A DNA stretch of 64,000 bases from Lithospermum erythrorhizon (lineage: Eukaryota; Streptophyta; Magnoliopsida; Boraginales; Boraginaceae). A model generated the notes under the pieces. That model did not search any database and was not told the origin of the DNA. It saw nothing but the letters and a program-made list of their open reading frames with translations. The stretch is from assembly GCA_019722365.1 (NCBI GenBank), contig JADFUC010002334.1, positions 434,001-498,000 of the forward strand, read 5' to 3'. Positions 39,101-50,996 of the stretch are shown piece by piece. The translations under genes and the position numbers were made by a program. The first letter of the stretch is position 1. Every line of letters starts with the position of its first letter.

Positions 39101-42100
39101 AGGTTTTCTCTAAAGAAGTTGTATCAATGAGTAAGTATAACTCTGTTGAAGACCTATTCTTGATCTGATTGATACATGAGTGATGCATAAGATGAATTAG
39201 ATAACCATTCTTAGTATGCTCTTTCTTATTAACCTTCACAACAAAGTAATGACTAGTTAATAGTGATATGCAGCACCTTCGTCCTCAGAGCCAGTGGTTT
39301 CGGTAGTTTTCAATGCCTTTTTTGAGTCAGCATGCGAGAAACCTGTAACCAAAATTCTTTGTATAATTTAGATTTGCTGGAAATGTGATCATACAAGAGA
39401 ATATTGAGCCGAATATGCACCTTTCATATGTAGAGGTTTCATCACGAAACCTAGAACAGCAAATGGAGTCATCAAAATAGCCTCGCCAAAAAATGCAGCA
39501 CGCCAACCAATATGAGTTCCAACCTGAAAGATTCATCACCTTAGTATCACATATAAAGAAGACACGTAGGAAACATAAAAATAAAATTCAACAAAGAAAT
39601 TCATATTGCAGGAGAGAGAGATCAGGAATAATTTGCACATGTTTCATGGGTAATTATATCTTCCAAATGAGACTATATTGATAAAACATAAGGTCTCATG
39701 TTAGCAGTGACCAACTTACCACTCCTCCATAGACATAGCCAAAGGCTACCCCTGATGGTATGCACATGTAAAACATCCCAAGCCAAGCATTTTTCTGATA
39801 CGTAGACCAAAAAAGACCAAAACAAAAGAGTGTCAGATGGAAACGCAAAGAAGGATTCATTAAACAGAATCTGAAGGTTAAAGTGCCACAATCATAGGGC
39901 ATGCCAGCATGCAACCTTTCAGGTTGACACAAATAAAAATTTCTAAATATTAGGAGAGACAGAGAGAGATAAATGTAAATTGGAAAGATAAAAACGGGTG
40001 AAGAGTTTACAGGAGCCCAAAACTCTGAATCGAAGAGAATGGTGGTTCAGGTCTGTTTAACTAATGTCTTAAAATTTGGGGTAATGTTCCGTTGAAATAT
40101 TTTAAAACACATAAACAAGGACAAGTCTACAAAATCATGTGAAAGTATTTTTCCCTAGAGAGTTAGTTGGACCATCCAAACACTGGATTTAAGGAAAATC
40201 TCAATGCGAAGACTTTTCTGTTTTCCTCTATTTCTTGAACCACATGAAGTTCATTATTTGATATCAAATACAATATTAAGCGATTCCAGCATTCAAGCAT
40301 GGTTTGAACGAATTCAATATGAAAGGATTTTGACATATAATCACAACTTCGCAAAAATGAAACTCTCAAAGTTTAGGCAGTAACCGAACCTGAGAAACTG
40401 GAGCATTATCATCAATAAAAGGAGCTGCCAGACTTATAAAAGAAGCCTCACCTACACCTACAAGCCTAAATAAAACAGTAATAAAACAGTATGTAACATA
40501 AATAGAAAAAGTATCAGTACATCACAAAAGGAAAAAAGAAAGATTTCATGGAAACATAAAATACAATTTATAAAAGGTGGTCTACTTACATGCGGCAGAT
40601 TGAAATAGACAGGAAGTTAAATGAGAGACCACAACACAGTGCAGCAATGGTCCACACTGATAAACCAACGCCAACAAGCCTAAATGGATTGACTCTGAAT
40701 AGTGTACAATAGAAAGAGCAAATGAGAATGGAACAGTTCAAAAAGCAATAATATCCTGAAGCCAACATGCGCTTTATACAAGAGCGCCAACAGGACAGAA
40801 AACACAAATGCAAATAGCTAAAGAATTAAACTCTTAAATAACCTAAATTGTCACATTTAGTAAATAAGTTACCAATTCAACAGAAATCCAGAATGAAGAA
40901 ACACTATCGGAAATTTTGTGAAGATCATTTCAAATAATTTGCCCTGGTGCAGAAAGATGATTTAAGGTCTTCATTTGAATTAAGAAAGACAACCGCATTA
41001 AGCAACATGCGACTCTGGTACTAGACATTATCCAGCTAAAACCATATAAAATTTCTTCTTTTTCTGTTTTTGTGTGTGAGTGTGTTGGGGGTGGGGGTTA
41101 AGAAACTTTTCACCACCTCTTGGCTAAAAATGCAAATATTGGAGATGCCACTAGAAGTCCAACCATGAATGCAGATGATAAAACCCCATCCTCGAAATTG
41201 GTCAAGTTGAAGTCACCCCTGTATGGATGAAGAACGTCAATATGATGCAGTTGAATTGTAAATAATTTACCTACTGTGGTGGAGGAAAAACTATCGAATA
41301 AAGTTATGGAAAATGAAAAAGTCCTAGCAGAAAGGGCTTTAACTAAAGCTACTGTAATGGACAAATGTCATAGTTAATATGAACTACAAAAAAGTAGTCA
41401 TCAACATTGATTGTCATGACAATCACCAAAATTTATCTGAAGAAGCCGGTATATCAACCTCTGAATATAAAAGTTTTACCACCCAGATTGAACATGAATT
41501 CAACTGTTCATGACAGACCTCATTCACAAGTGAAGGACAACACAGCCTAGGACATATTAGCAAGAAACAAAAAGGGTGATCCAAGTAAACTTACTGAATT
41601 CCGCTACCAGCTGTACATACACCATTTTTATTGCAAACTTTCTGACTTCCATTAACACCATTGCTCGCTATTGCACCACGATCAACATAGTTCAATAAAT
41701 TGATAACACAGAATATCACAAGCAACCTGAAAGCAGCAACAACTTGAATCTTACTAGAATAGAACGTAAACATATGAATTACAACATCACTGCAACATCC
41801 AATTCAGCATCATATACTTGATGGATGATGCAATATAGCTGATGCCGAAGTTAACAACGAATTATCCTCAAATTCCACTAGATATCACCCATCACAAGTC
41901 AAGACAAACAACATGCAATAATATACACATTTCACCTCCACATAAATATAGACTCAATTGAATCTTACGAGCAAAAGGACTTCATCCAACAAGAATACAC
42001 AAAAAAAGATCACATTTTTCAGACTTCCCTCAATCACCACACATTTCACCAAAATCCTCAAAATTCAAGCAATTTCTCAGACACCCAAATGCAAAAACAT

Positions 42101-42874
42101 CAAAAAGCCCCCAACTTTACATCCCTTTCTGAAAAAAGAAAAATACCCTTTTCATAATTTCCCAAACACAAACCAACCCGAGCCTTATCCCATTAAAAAG
42201 ATCACATATATGAATGCAACTTCTCCGTTCAACTCCCTTACAGCATTAAATGGGATCATATATATAAATACAAGTCTCCATTCAACTCCTTTATCCCATT
42301 AAAATGATCGCATATATGAATACAACTTCTTCATTCACCTCCCGAATCCCATTAAATGAGATCATATATATAAATACAAACGTCTCCAACTCCTTTATCC
42401 CATTAAAAGGATCGCATATATAAATACAACTTCTCCAGTCACCTCCCGTGACCCATTTAATGGGACCATATATATAAATACAAGTATCCATTCAACGCCT
42501 TTATCCCATTAAAATGATCACATATATGAATACAACTTCTCCATTCACCCATATCGTATTAAATGGGATCATACATATAAGTACGTCTCCATTCAACTCC
42601 CGTATCCGGGATCACATATATAAATACAACGTCTCCATTCGACTCTTTTATCCCATTAAAGGGGTGGGGCATATAAATACAACGTATCCATTCAACTCTA
42701 TCGGGGGCCACAATTAAACAAAAAAACAATAAAAATACGAATAAAACAACAAAAATGATACCTTTTTGGAGTGAACCAAGAGGGTGGTAAAGATTCTTGT
42801 TCAGGAGTCCCTAAAACAGTAATATTTTGTGTCCCAACATCAATATCAGATGTTGACTTTGACTCTTCCCCCAT
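36194..42874 (-). CDS. Spinster-type MFS transporter (one exon frame-broken)
   Basis: Exons (minus): 42874-42762, 41726-41595, 41218-41117, 40694-40590, 40465-40390, 39794-39720, 39523-39421, 39342-39277, 38951-38912 (tentative), 38697-38624, 38267-38191, 37997-37884, 37799-37680, 37387-37267 (damaged), 36645-36567, 36318-36194. All others keep frame with GT-AG junctions. The product is a 12-helix major facilitator, close to plant Spinster homologues (predicted sphingolipid transporters) and most like SPNS2/At5g64500. Motifs: NLLNYVDRGAIASNG, GDFNLTNFEDGVLSSAF, VGVGEASFISLAAPFIDD, GAYSYWGPKAGY and IGELLVFATQ. The exon at 37387-37267 should encode about 43 codons (GPVNF..SIHIFGDVPSSPLVG..LQ in relatives). 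Here it is 121 bases with a TGA just after VKP, and the IHI and VG parts lie in shifted frames. So this is a recent pseudogene, a divergent splice form or a sequence error. Full length would be about 509 residues. Confidence 0.85.
36738..37150. mobile_element. Possible small element in a Spinster intron
   Basis: Both ends carry runs of gagccgag and ctcggct words (left: agccgagccgagcccgaag; right: ccagctcggcttcccgagcc), roughly inverted with respect to one another. AT-rich DNA lies between. Similar wording appears at 43634-43745. It resembles the end of a dispersed non-autonomous DNA transposon. Exact boundaries and class are uncertain. Confidence 0.35.
42189..42710. repeat. Minisatellite in Spinster intron 1, dimeric units
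   Basis: About ten units of 45-58 bases. Two unit types mostly alternate: one with gatcgcatatatgaatacaac and cttctccattcacc, the other with gggatcatatatataaatac and aagtctccattcaactcc, both ending in a cccattaa core. The higher-order period is therefore about 107 bases. The units degrade towards 42700. The array lies within the first intron, less than 60 bases from the end of exon 1. Confidence 0.8.
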
Positions 42875-43242
42875 AATAATAAATATTGAATTTTTTAATA
42901 ATTTTATTAACTGGGGTTTGAATGCAAAGCTTTTTTTGGCTCCTTTTTTCCCAACAAGAGAGCTTACGTGCTTGGAGACGTCAGCTTCTTGAAGGAATAA
43001 TTTATATTAAAAAAAATTGTTACTATTTGTTTATTCAGAATATTTTGATTAAATGTAATTTACATAATAATATAATAATGGTGGTTGAAAATGGAGAGTA
43101 TTTGAGTTTCACTAGGATTTAAAACCTTAAATTAGGATGATAATGATTAGATTCTTCTAGATGTTTTATCGGTTTGAAAATAATAAATTGGATTGTTTTG
43201 GATTAATAATTGATTAATAAAGGTCGAAAAAAATATTTTGTT

Positions 43243-43510
43243 CGTTTATTTGAATTGATATATAAGTATAATCGTTTTTATTTAGACTTGTTTTGTTTAT
43301 TTGAATTGATATATAAGTATAATCATTTTTATTTAGACTTGTTTTGTTTATTTGAATTGATATATGGAGTATTTGTATCTTTTTTATTTGTTTTGTTTAT
43401 TTGAATTGACATGTGGAGTATTTGTATTTTATTTGGATTTGTTTTGTTTATTTGACTTGATATGTGGAGTATATTGTATTTTATTTGATTTGTTTTGTTT
43501 ATTTGATATT
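43243..43510. repeat. 50-bp minisatellite
   Basis: The anchor gtttatttga recurs at about 43243, 43295, 43346, 43395, 43446 and 43497. The period is about 50 bases over five to six units. Early units contain atataagtataatc; later ones replace this with atggagtatttg, so the array has two subtypes. Confidence 0.75.
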
Positions 43511-44079
43511 AAAATAAATAAATTAGAATATGAAGAGTTTCAAAGCATTTAATGTAATTTGTCTATGTAAAATTTTCATAAATTATTAATGTATTTTTTT
43601 TAATACATATATTAATACTCCATATATGAAAACTAGCTAGCCGAGCTGTCAAGACTAAAGATCAACTCGCCCCTCATTTCATGACAAATCGAGCCGAGCT
43701 CGAGCCTCAACTAATCTGAGCCTACGAACGAGCCGCTCTGCATGGCTAGGCTCCTATAGCTCTATTAGAGGATTGGAAGCGTGTCATCTATGTCTTTGAG
43801 TATAATGTCAGTCTGATGGAAGTTTCGACTCCTTGTTTCAAACATATAAATTTGACCCGTCTCAAAAAATATTATACATAATTAGTAAATTAATTGATAA
43901 CATTATACCAATAATTAAGTAAGATGTTGCTAAATTAAAACCTGAACCGAAATCAAATCTAAACATCAACCGAATTATAACCGAATCAATTTAAAATATT
44001 TATTTGTTGATAATAGTCCAAAGAAAAAAACATAAATCGGTCTAGCCTTTAATAACTTTATCCATATTCTATTTACTTT

Positions 44080-44575
44080 TATATATATATGCATCATATA
44101 TTAAATAAATAATACTACAATAGATAAATAAATAATAAATATTAATAATATGAATAAAATAAATATGATTACTAAAATATATTATTAATTATTATAATTA
44201 TTATAGTTATCATTATCATTAATCATAATTAATCATAATTATAATAACAATAACAATTTAATAATTATTTTATAATAAATAATTATTATTATTAGTATTA
44301 ATATAATTTTTTTACTATTATTATTTTAATTTTATTTATTATTTTATTTTACATTATTTTTTATTATTATCATTATTATTATTATTGTTGTTGTTGTTGT
44401 TAAGTTATTATTTTATTAAGATTTCATTTCCTTATACTTATTATTTCTTGTTAATATAATTGTTATTTTGTTTTTATTTATTATTCTTATTATTATTTTA
44501 TTTTTATTATTTTTGTTTTTATTATTATTTTTGTTATTATTATTATTGTTTTATTATATTATTTTATTATTATAA
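44080..44575. repeat. AT-rich low-complexity tract with (ATT)n runs
   Basis: Almost entirely A and T. Clear att/tta trinucleotide runs lie at about 44365-44400 and 44460-44560, with a short ttg run at 44385-44400. Confidence 0.75.
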
Positions 44576-44715
44576 ATCGCAATAGGTCGCTATACATGAA
44601 ATCGTAGAATAGGTCAATACACATGAGAAACTAGTTATATAAAATTGTCTCTCAGGCAAATTAGTTTTTATTAGTTTTTATAATAAAATTATAAATTTAA
44701 AACAAACAATTTAAA

Positions 44716-45015
44716 AAAACCTAAAAGAAAGAAGATTTTAAAAAATGTCATGGAGAAAATAAAGATGTGAGGATCAGAAACAACTTTTTATTTTGTCTCG
44801 TGATAATTAATACTTATATTACTTTAGTAGATAATATTTATATTATTAGTTTATGGAGAATTTATCTGTTAAAGGAAGTTACACCACGTAAGAAGCAATA
44901 AAAAATTAAAATAAAAAATTATCGAAGGGTAAAATAGAAAATACATTAATTTGGCTTCATTTAGAACCGCCTAAACCCACCCCTTCTTTAAGCACATTAT
45001 ATATAAAAGATAGAT
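44716..45015. repeat. Direct repeat, copy 1
   Basis: This block (cctaaaagaaa..., then gagaaaataaagat, caactttttattttgtctc, gggtaaaatagaaa and acattaatttggcttca) recurs in the same order at 45846-46140. Both copies end near an attatatata segment. They flank the F-box remnant, about 1.13 kb apart, which suggests tandem duplication of a segment containing an upstream region. Confidence 0.6.
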
Positions 45016-45149
45016 TGCATAAAATGCTGGCGACAACCACAAATATTCGGCCGACGGAAGATGCAGAGGTCATACTCTCGCTTCAAAGAAATAAGCCCTT
45101 CTTTCAGGGCAATCACGGTTTCGGATGATTGAATGTTATAACAAGTTTA

Positions 45150-45260
45150 GTATATATGTGGTGCAGAGAGTTCCACATATGGGTATTGCAAGATCACAAG
45201 AGAGCAGAGTGGGATGAAAGGAAGATTGTTCTTCTTTCGAAAGCCCAAACAATATCTATT
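45150..45260 (+). pseudogene. Second F-box-associated domain remnant
   Basis: This stretch aligns by eye with 22738-22820: both have a phrase of the form agag.t.cacatatggg.att and then gcagagtgggatga. The encoded words would be HIWGLQ and AEWDE, but frameshifts (for example the loss at gagttccacat) break the reading. Downstream, aacttaagaagctagtta at 45490 matches aagttaagaagctagtta at 22962, so homology extends past the stop. A poly(A)/(AAG)n run interrupts it at 45354-45418. Confidence 0.6.
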
Positions 45261-45349
45261 TATCATGCTGCCTCGGTCCTTTAAATTTACAAGTACTATG
45301 CCTTTTGCCCGATTCTCAAGTATAAGCAAGCAGCTTGAGCGTTTAAAAT

Positions 45350-45353
<4 letters not shown>

Positions 45354-45381
<28 letters not shown>

Positions 45382-45418
45382 AGAAGAAGAAGAAGAAAAG
45401 AAGAAGAAGAAGAAGAAT
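45354..45418. repeat. Poly(A) plus (AAG)n microsatellite
   Basis: About 25 A residues are followed by aag/aga trinucleotides to 45418. It lies inside the region of homology to the other F-box remnant, so it arose after the duplication. Confidence 0.9.
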
Positions 45419-45845
45419 GAAAAGTTATAGAAGGCAAATCTGTAACATTAGCGACTAGTCTTGTGAGTTTGTTCTGAATATGAATTTATCCAACTTAAGA
45501 AGCTAGTTATTAATGTATTTTTATGTTATTGGTATTTATGACATGTTATATGGTGAAATTACATCATTTTTCTTTGAAATTTGTTTATATTGTGGCATCG
45601 GGGTTATAGATTTAACGATGACTATGATGTCGGGACCAGAATTAAACAATTAGTAAACACTAGTTGTTTGTGTACGTTATTAAACACGCGCGAATTGCTC
45701 ATTACTTATATAAGATACTCATTTTGATTACATTACATAGACTTATTATAACAAAATACTATTTAGACAAAGAAATACATGTATAAAAACTTATAAATAT
45801 TAAGTATACGCACAGCCTTAATTTGCGGCAAATAAAAAATTTAAA

Positions 45846-46140
45846 ATCCTAAAAGAAACAACATGGAAAGTACCATGGGAGAAAATAAAGATAAAGTGGA
45901 CTGTGAAACAACAACTTTTTATTTTCTCAAGGTAATTACGTAGTATTTGTATAAATATTTATAAGAGTAGTTTATGGACAAGTTTGTCTTGCATGATTAC
46001 ACCTAAGCTTACTGGGCTAAAACAAAAACAATAAAAAATTATTAGAGGGTAAAACAGAAATACATTAATTTTGCTTTCACTCAGAATCCACCACAGAGGC
46101 TTAAACATTATTATATATAGTATAGACCTACTGAATTTAT
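45846..46140. repeat. Direct repeat, copy 2
   Basis: This is the counterpart of 44716-45015, with cctaaaagaaaca, gagaaaataaagat, caactttttattttctc, gggtaaaacagaaa and acattaattttgctttca in the same order, and several indels. Confidence 0.6.
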
Positions 46141-49100
46141 TAGACATTAATTTTTTCCTTCCTTTAGCTTCTGACGAAATGTTACATCAGATAAGGAACT
46201 TAACGAACAAACGCCATTTGATTTCTGGACGTAAAAGCAATGGAAAGCAGATGCCTTGATTTTACCGCTGATCATTCATATGCTTAGGTCAAGCAAACAA
46301 AACGCCTTTTACTAAGGCGCACTAAACACCCTTAACGAGCAAATAGAAACGTATAATGCTTTGGGATTTTCTACTTAATATAGAAAGTATATAATACTAA
46401 CTTCTCCTATAATTAAGGAACTTAAACACGGTTTCACTTAACTTGTAATGCCCCTTTTCCATATTATATATGTGTATATTGTCAATTTAAATGAGAGAGT
46501 ATTTGAAAACATGCAATGAAACGGTGAATCTATATATATATATATATTTCCTAAATGCATGTTGATAGTTGTTTTTTGCCTTTTTGTTAGGACTAAATTA
46601 CCCTTCCCAAGTAAAGTTAAGTACAAAATAATTATTGATTAATGAGAGTAATCAAATAATTAAAATCTAAAAAACCTCTTCAAGTTATAAAGTTACATGC
46701 ATGCACACCTCTTCAAGTTACAATAAATGTTACATACATCTTGGAGTAACATGTACTTTAATATTCAATTCACTTTATATCATTATAAATAAATTCATTA
46801 ATATATTGATTTATCTTTTTTAAGTTGTATCTTTTATATATTAAATTCATTAATATATCATTATAAACAAATTCAGTATAAAATTCATTTTATACTTGAA
46901 GCAAGTCATTTATGTGTGGCATATCAAGCAACTAATAACCAAAAAGCAACAACCAAAGATGAACATAAAGAGAGATGTAGTGATTATTTGTGTATCTTTA
47001 TATAGTAAAGATGGATATTCCATATGTTAGATGAACATTACTTTAGCAAGAACTTGTAAATTTGTATAGTTATTTTGGTAGGAACATTAACACTTGTCAA
47101 TGAAGCATTTCAAGTACAAAAATCAATGCTTGGGCTTTTATAACTTAATTTTATTCAAAAATATTCCCATGAATTGTTGATTGAAATTCAATGTATTTTT
47201 TATGTGGAATTTATAAAATTGGCATTACATTATATGGACCTGAATATGATACCTACGACATAGAAGTATTTAGGCCAATTTATCTATTACAAGATGGAAA
47301 CAGTTTGACATCATTTTTATTGATATAATATTAGGGAAACAAGTTAGTGTTTGACTTTCATAGTTTTATTTAGTGAATAATTATCAAAGTTATTAAATAT
47401 TACTTAAATGTGATTTTTACTTAAATGTGATTAAGAAAAATATTAAATAATAATTGAGTATATCTCCAATAGTTCTATGTTTCCATATTACTTAAAATTG
47501 AAGTAGTTTAACGGTCATAGTGTAAAAAATAAGGTTTTATTTATTATTACATTTTTTTAGTTTACACTTAAAATTTTAACATACTAAGAAAATCTAAATG
47601 AATCATGTAATAGACTTAATACTCATACTTAATTAAATCATAGAAAAATATATATTGAAAAACAAGAAAAATATATGTTGTTATATTGATTATAATGATG
47701 GAGCTAATGATATTAGACTATAATTCGATAATAAAATCAAAAAATTATAATAATGAATCATAATAAAAAATTAACTGAAAAGTTGGGGTAATTCATTTTG
47801 ATACTTATTTTATTTTTTTTATCGACTAAATAAATGATTATTAGAACATATATTAATGGATTAACATATCTTCTAAAATTTATTTATATTTGTTTTGCAT
47901 ATCAATAATATGTTGCCTTTTCTGCATAATGAATTAAAGAAAAATAATAAATTTGCTTCTTTTTTTACTATAATAATGGAACTAATGATATTTGAGTTAG
48001 CATCTTGAACAATTTAAGTATTTTCAAATATTGATAATTTTTTTTTAATCAGGCAAGAGGTTATTAATGACGTGGACTCAAATTTTAAATGTATTTTTTG
48101 GTGAATCAGCTGAAATGTTTATTGGATGTCCAATTATAAAATATGTCAAGACAATAAATTATTACAAAGTCCTAAAATTTCTGACTCAAATGTGTGACAA
48201 AAATAACTATCACAACATATCTTTAAAATTGGTTGGATCAAACAAATTAAATGAACTATCAATAGATTAGATCGTTTTATTCAAGAAAATACAAACTTTA
48301 TTTCAAGTATGACAATAATATAACTAACAAGCCACAAATTTTTATACTCTTTTTTAATAATGTTAAAAAAACAAAGTTGTAATTTCAATCAACTTTAAGA
48401 AAAATATTAGTAAGCCCTAAAGAAAAAAACCCGACAACATAAGAAAAAAAAAAATAATTATCAATGCCAGAACGCATGTATCAAATTACTAGTGAAGATA
48501 AACGCTATAAAACTGGAGTCATTTCATTTCGCTCCATGAAGCACATCGCAAGAACGTTTCATTGTATCAGATGAGGTGCAATCGTCCCTAATAAACTAAC
48601 ACCAATGTTAAATTCCGATGGAGATGACGTTTTGGGAATTATTTTGGAGTCTAATTTGCTATTTTAAAGAATAATCAGGGATAAAGTTAAACCCATAAAC
48701 TTTTATTCTTCATAAACCCACAACTTCTTATTTTTCTTTTGAACGCCATCTCGTTCATCCTCTTCACATTTAATCTTCTATCACCATCAAACTCCCACCC
48801 TTACAAAGCAATAAGATGGTGGGAAGGGGCGCGGGGTCGAGGTAGGGTAAAGGCTATTTTGAATTCGAGTTTGATTTTTTGATGTTAAATTTAGAGTTAT
48901 GAATTTGTTTATTAGGATTCAAAGAAATGCAATATTTAAAATAATAGAAGAGGGATTATCAAGACTCTGAGATTCTCTCTGAGTACTTACTAATTAATAC
49001 GGAGTATTATTTATTAATGTCGTGTACAAAGAAATTCCTACAAGCCTTGAAAATAAGGTTATAAGCGAGTGACTAACCCCATACAAGAAACCTCCCCAAT

Positions 49101-50996
49101 GTGTTCGATTAAACTAAATGTGGAACCTTGAAAATAAGGTTTGAACTTGTTTTGATCATATATGTAAAAATTACGAGTACTACTCAATTAGAGAATTTGC
49201 ATTGCAAAATTTTAACTTACATATTAATACATAATATAGATAAAAACTTACTCAATGTTAGTTGTCATTATAGACATATGTACATGAATTAAAGAAAAGA
49301 AAAGCAGTCCAAAGGTATACACAAATGTAAAATCTATATCATTGGTTAGTTGATAGTTTAACAATAAAAAGTAGTGAAAATGTATATTGGAATTGTAGAA
49401 CGACAATTTTCTATGCTAAAATGACAAGTATTTTGAACAAAAAAATTAGGCTAAACCGACAACTAAAAAAAAAAGATGAAGATTATAATATATGTTGTGT
49501 CTTTGGCTCGATATTGATCGAATTTAAAATCAATATTTGCATTGTTTTGAATTACACCGACTCGAGCTTTTGGAGTTGGACTTCGTCGAGCTTTTGACTC
49601 GAGTTATTAGGCTATGTTCAAAGGCTAGACTTAGGCTATGTTAGGCTATGTTTAGGCCTAGCTTTGTTTCAAACAAAATTGCCAACCTGGACATGAAGCT
49701 ACAACGAATGAATGAACTTGTTCATGCAAGTTTGCAAGAGCTTGCCGAAACACATCCGCCAGGTCTGTCACGTTTATGCGTTGGTTCAGTTTTTGGAAAG
49801 GAAGCTACTGATTCCGGTTGACTTTTTTGTTTCCATTAAATTATATATATGAGTATGTTGTAGTCTGATCATATTTTGAGTGTTTATATGATATTATTTC
49901 GATTTATTTGTCTTTTAATTTTTTTTGGAGCTCATTTTGATATTGATTCCTCGTTTAATTTAATTTTTCAATATTTCAATTTGAACCTTCGTTTGTTTAT
50001 TCATTATTTGTGGGCAAGCATTATTAATTGATTATGGTTATTGTTCTTGATTTTATATCACTTTATACGTGTGAGATCCTTACAATTGTCTATTAATCTT
50101 TGTTTAGATTTAACTTTTAGATATTTTTTCAAATCATACTAATTATATAAATATTTTATGTAAAAGTTCAAAAAAAAATTCAAGCATTTTGAACTATGTA
50201 ACACTGATTTCAAAAATATTTTTTTTTACTTTTAATTTAATTAATGAAGTTGAATATTTATATTTGATATTATTTGAAACATGCGATGAAACGATGAAAG
50301 AAGATCAACGTGTTATGAACAGTGACTTTCACCTTTTTTTATGAGGCATGATTAGTGCTGTCAAACGGACTGTGTAACCTGATACATGCTTGATACTGGA
50401 CCAGGAAAATCCGACTCGATTACTCGCTCGATTGATAATCAAGTTGGAATTGGGTAGGAAGTATTGCTCGATATCCGAAGTAATCGGCTAATTACCTGAC
50501 TCGACAAGATATACACACGGCGTTATTCATTAAAACTTAGTCCGTGTATAACTTTTTACACATTTATATGTCTAAATTGATTGTAAAACTCGATACGCGC
50601 TCGATACTCGACCAAAAAACCCAACTCGATACCCGCCCGATTGACATGCAGGTCGAAAAAAAGTAAAAAAGTTGTTTGGTACCTTAAACAATTGAATCAT
50701 TACTCGACTCGATAAAGTGTATACTCGAATCCGACTCTATATAAATAGGACTAAGCAATAATAACTCGAGTGAGTAGTGCTCAACATAATTGAATCGCAA
50801 TACGAATTGGAAGTGTATATCCGATAGAAGAGTCAAGAGACTATAGTCGTACATTGATACACTGTGTGGACACCAAAATAAATGTACACTAATCTAATTG
50901 ATCAAACCAACCTACAAGATTACCTATATAAAATAGTAAAGCCAATACAAATGACATTGAAGTCATGTCTAACAATATTTGAACATATATGGCAAT

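Larger units (their letters stand above)
42875..50996. other. Gene-poor AT-rich region with relics
   Basis: No intact gene. It holds the promoter side of the Spinster gene, a minisatellite (43243-43510), an element-like piece rich in gagccgag (43634-43745), AT microsatellites (44080-44575), a duplicated non-coding block (44716-45015 and 45846-46140) and an F-box-associated remnant (45150-45260). From 46200 to 50900 the DNA is AT-rich without recognisable coding content, though 49550-50780 contains many actcgat and cgagc words of repeat type. Confidence 0.5.

Noticed and set aside
45147..45437. 96-codon minus-strand frame with a poly-Phe/Leu run
   Set aside because: The frame is opened by the poly(A)/(AAG)n microsatellite and has no protein-like character.
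48067..48270. 67-codon frame in AT-rich DNA
   Set aside because: No homology recognised, no neighbouring exons, typical of chance in this composition.
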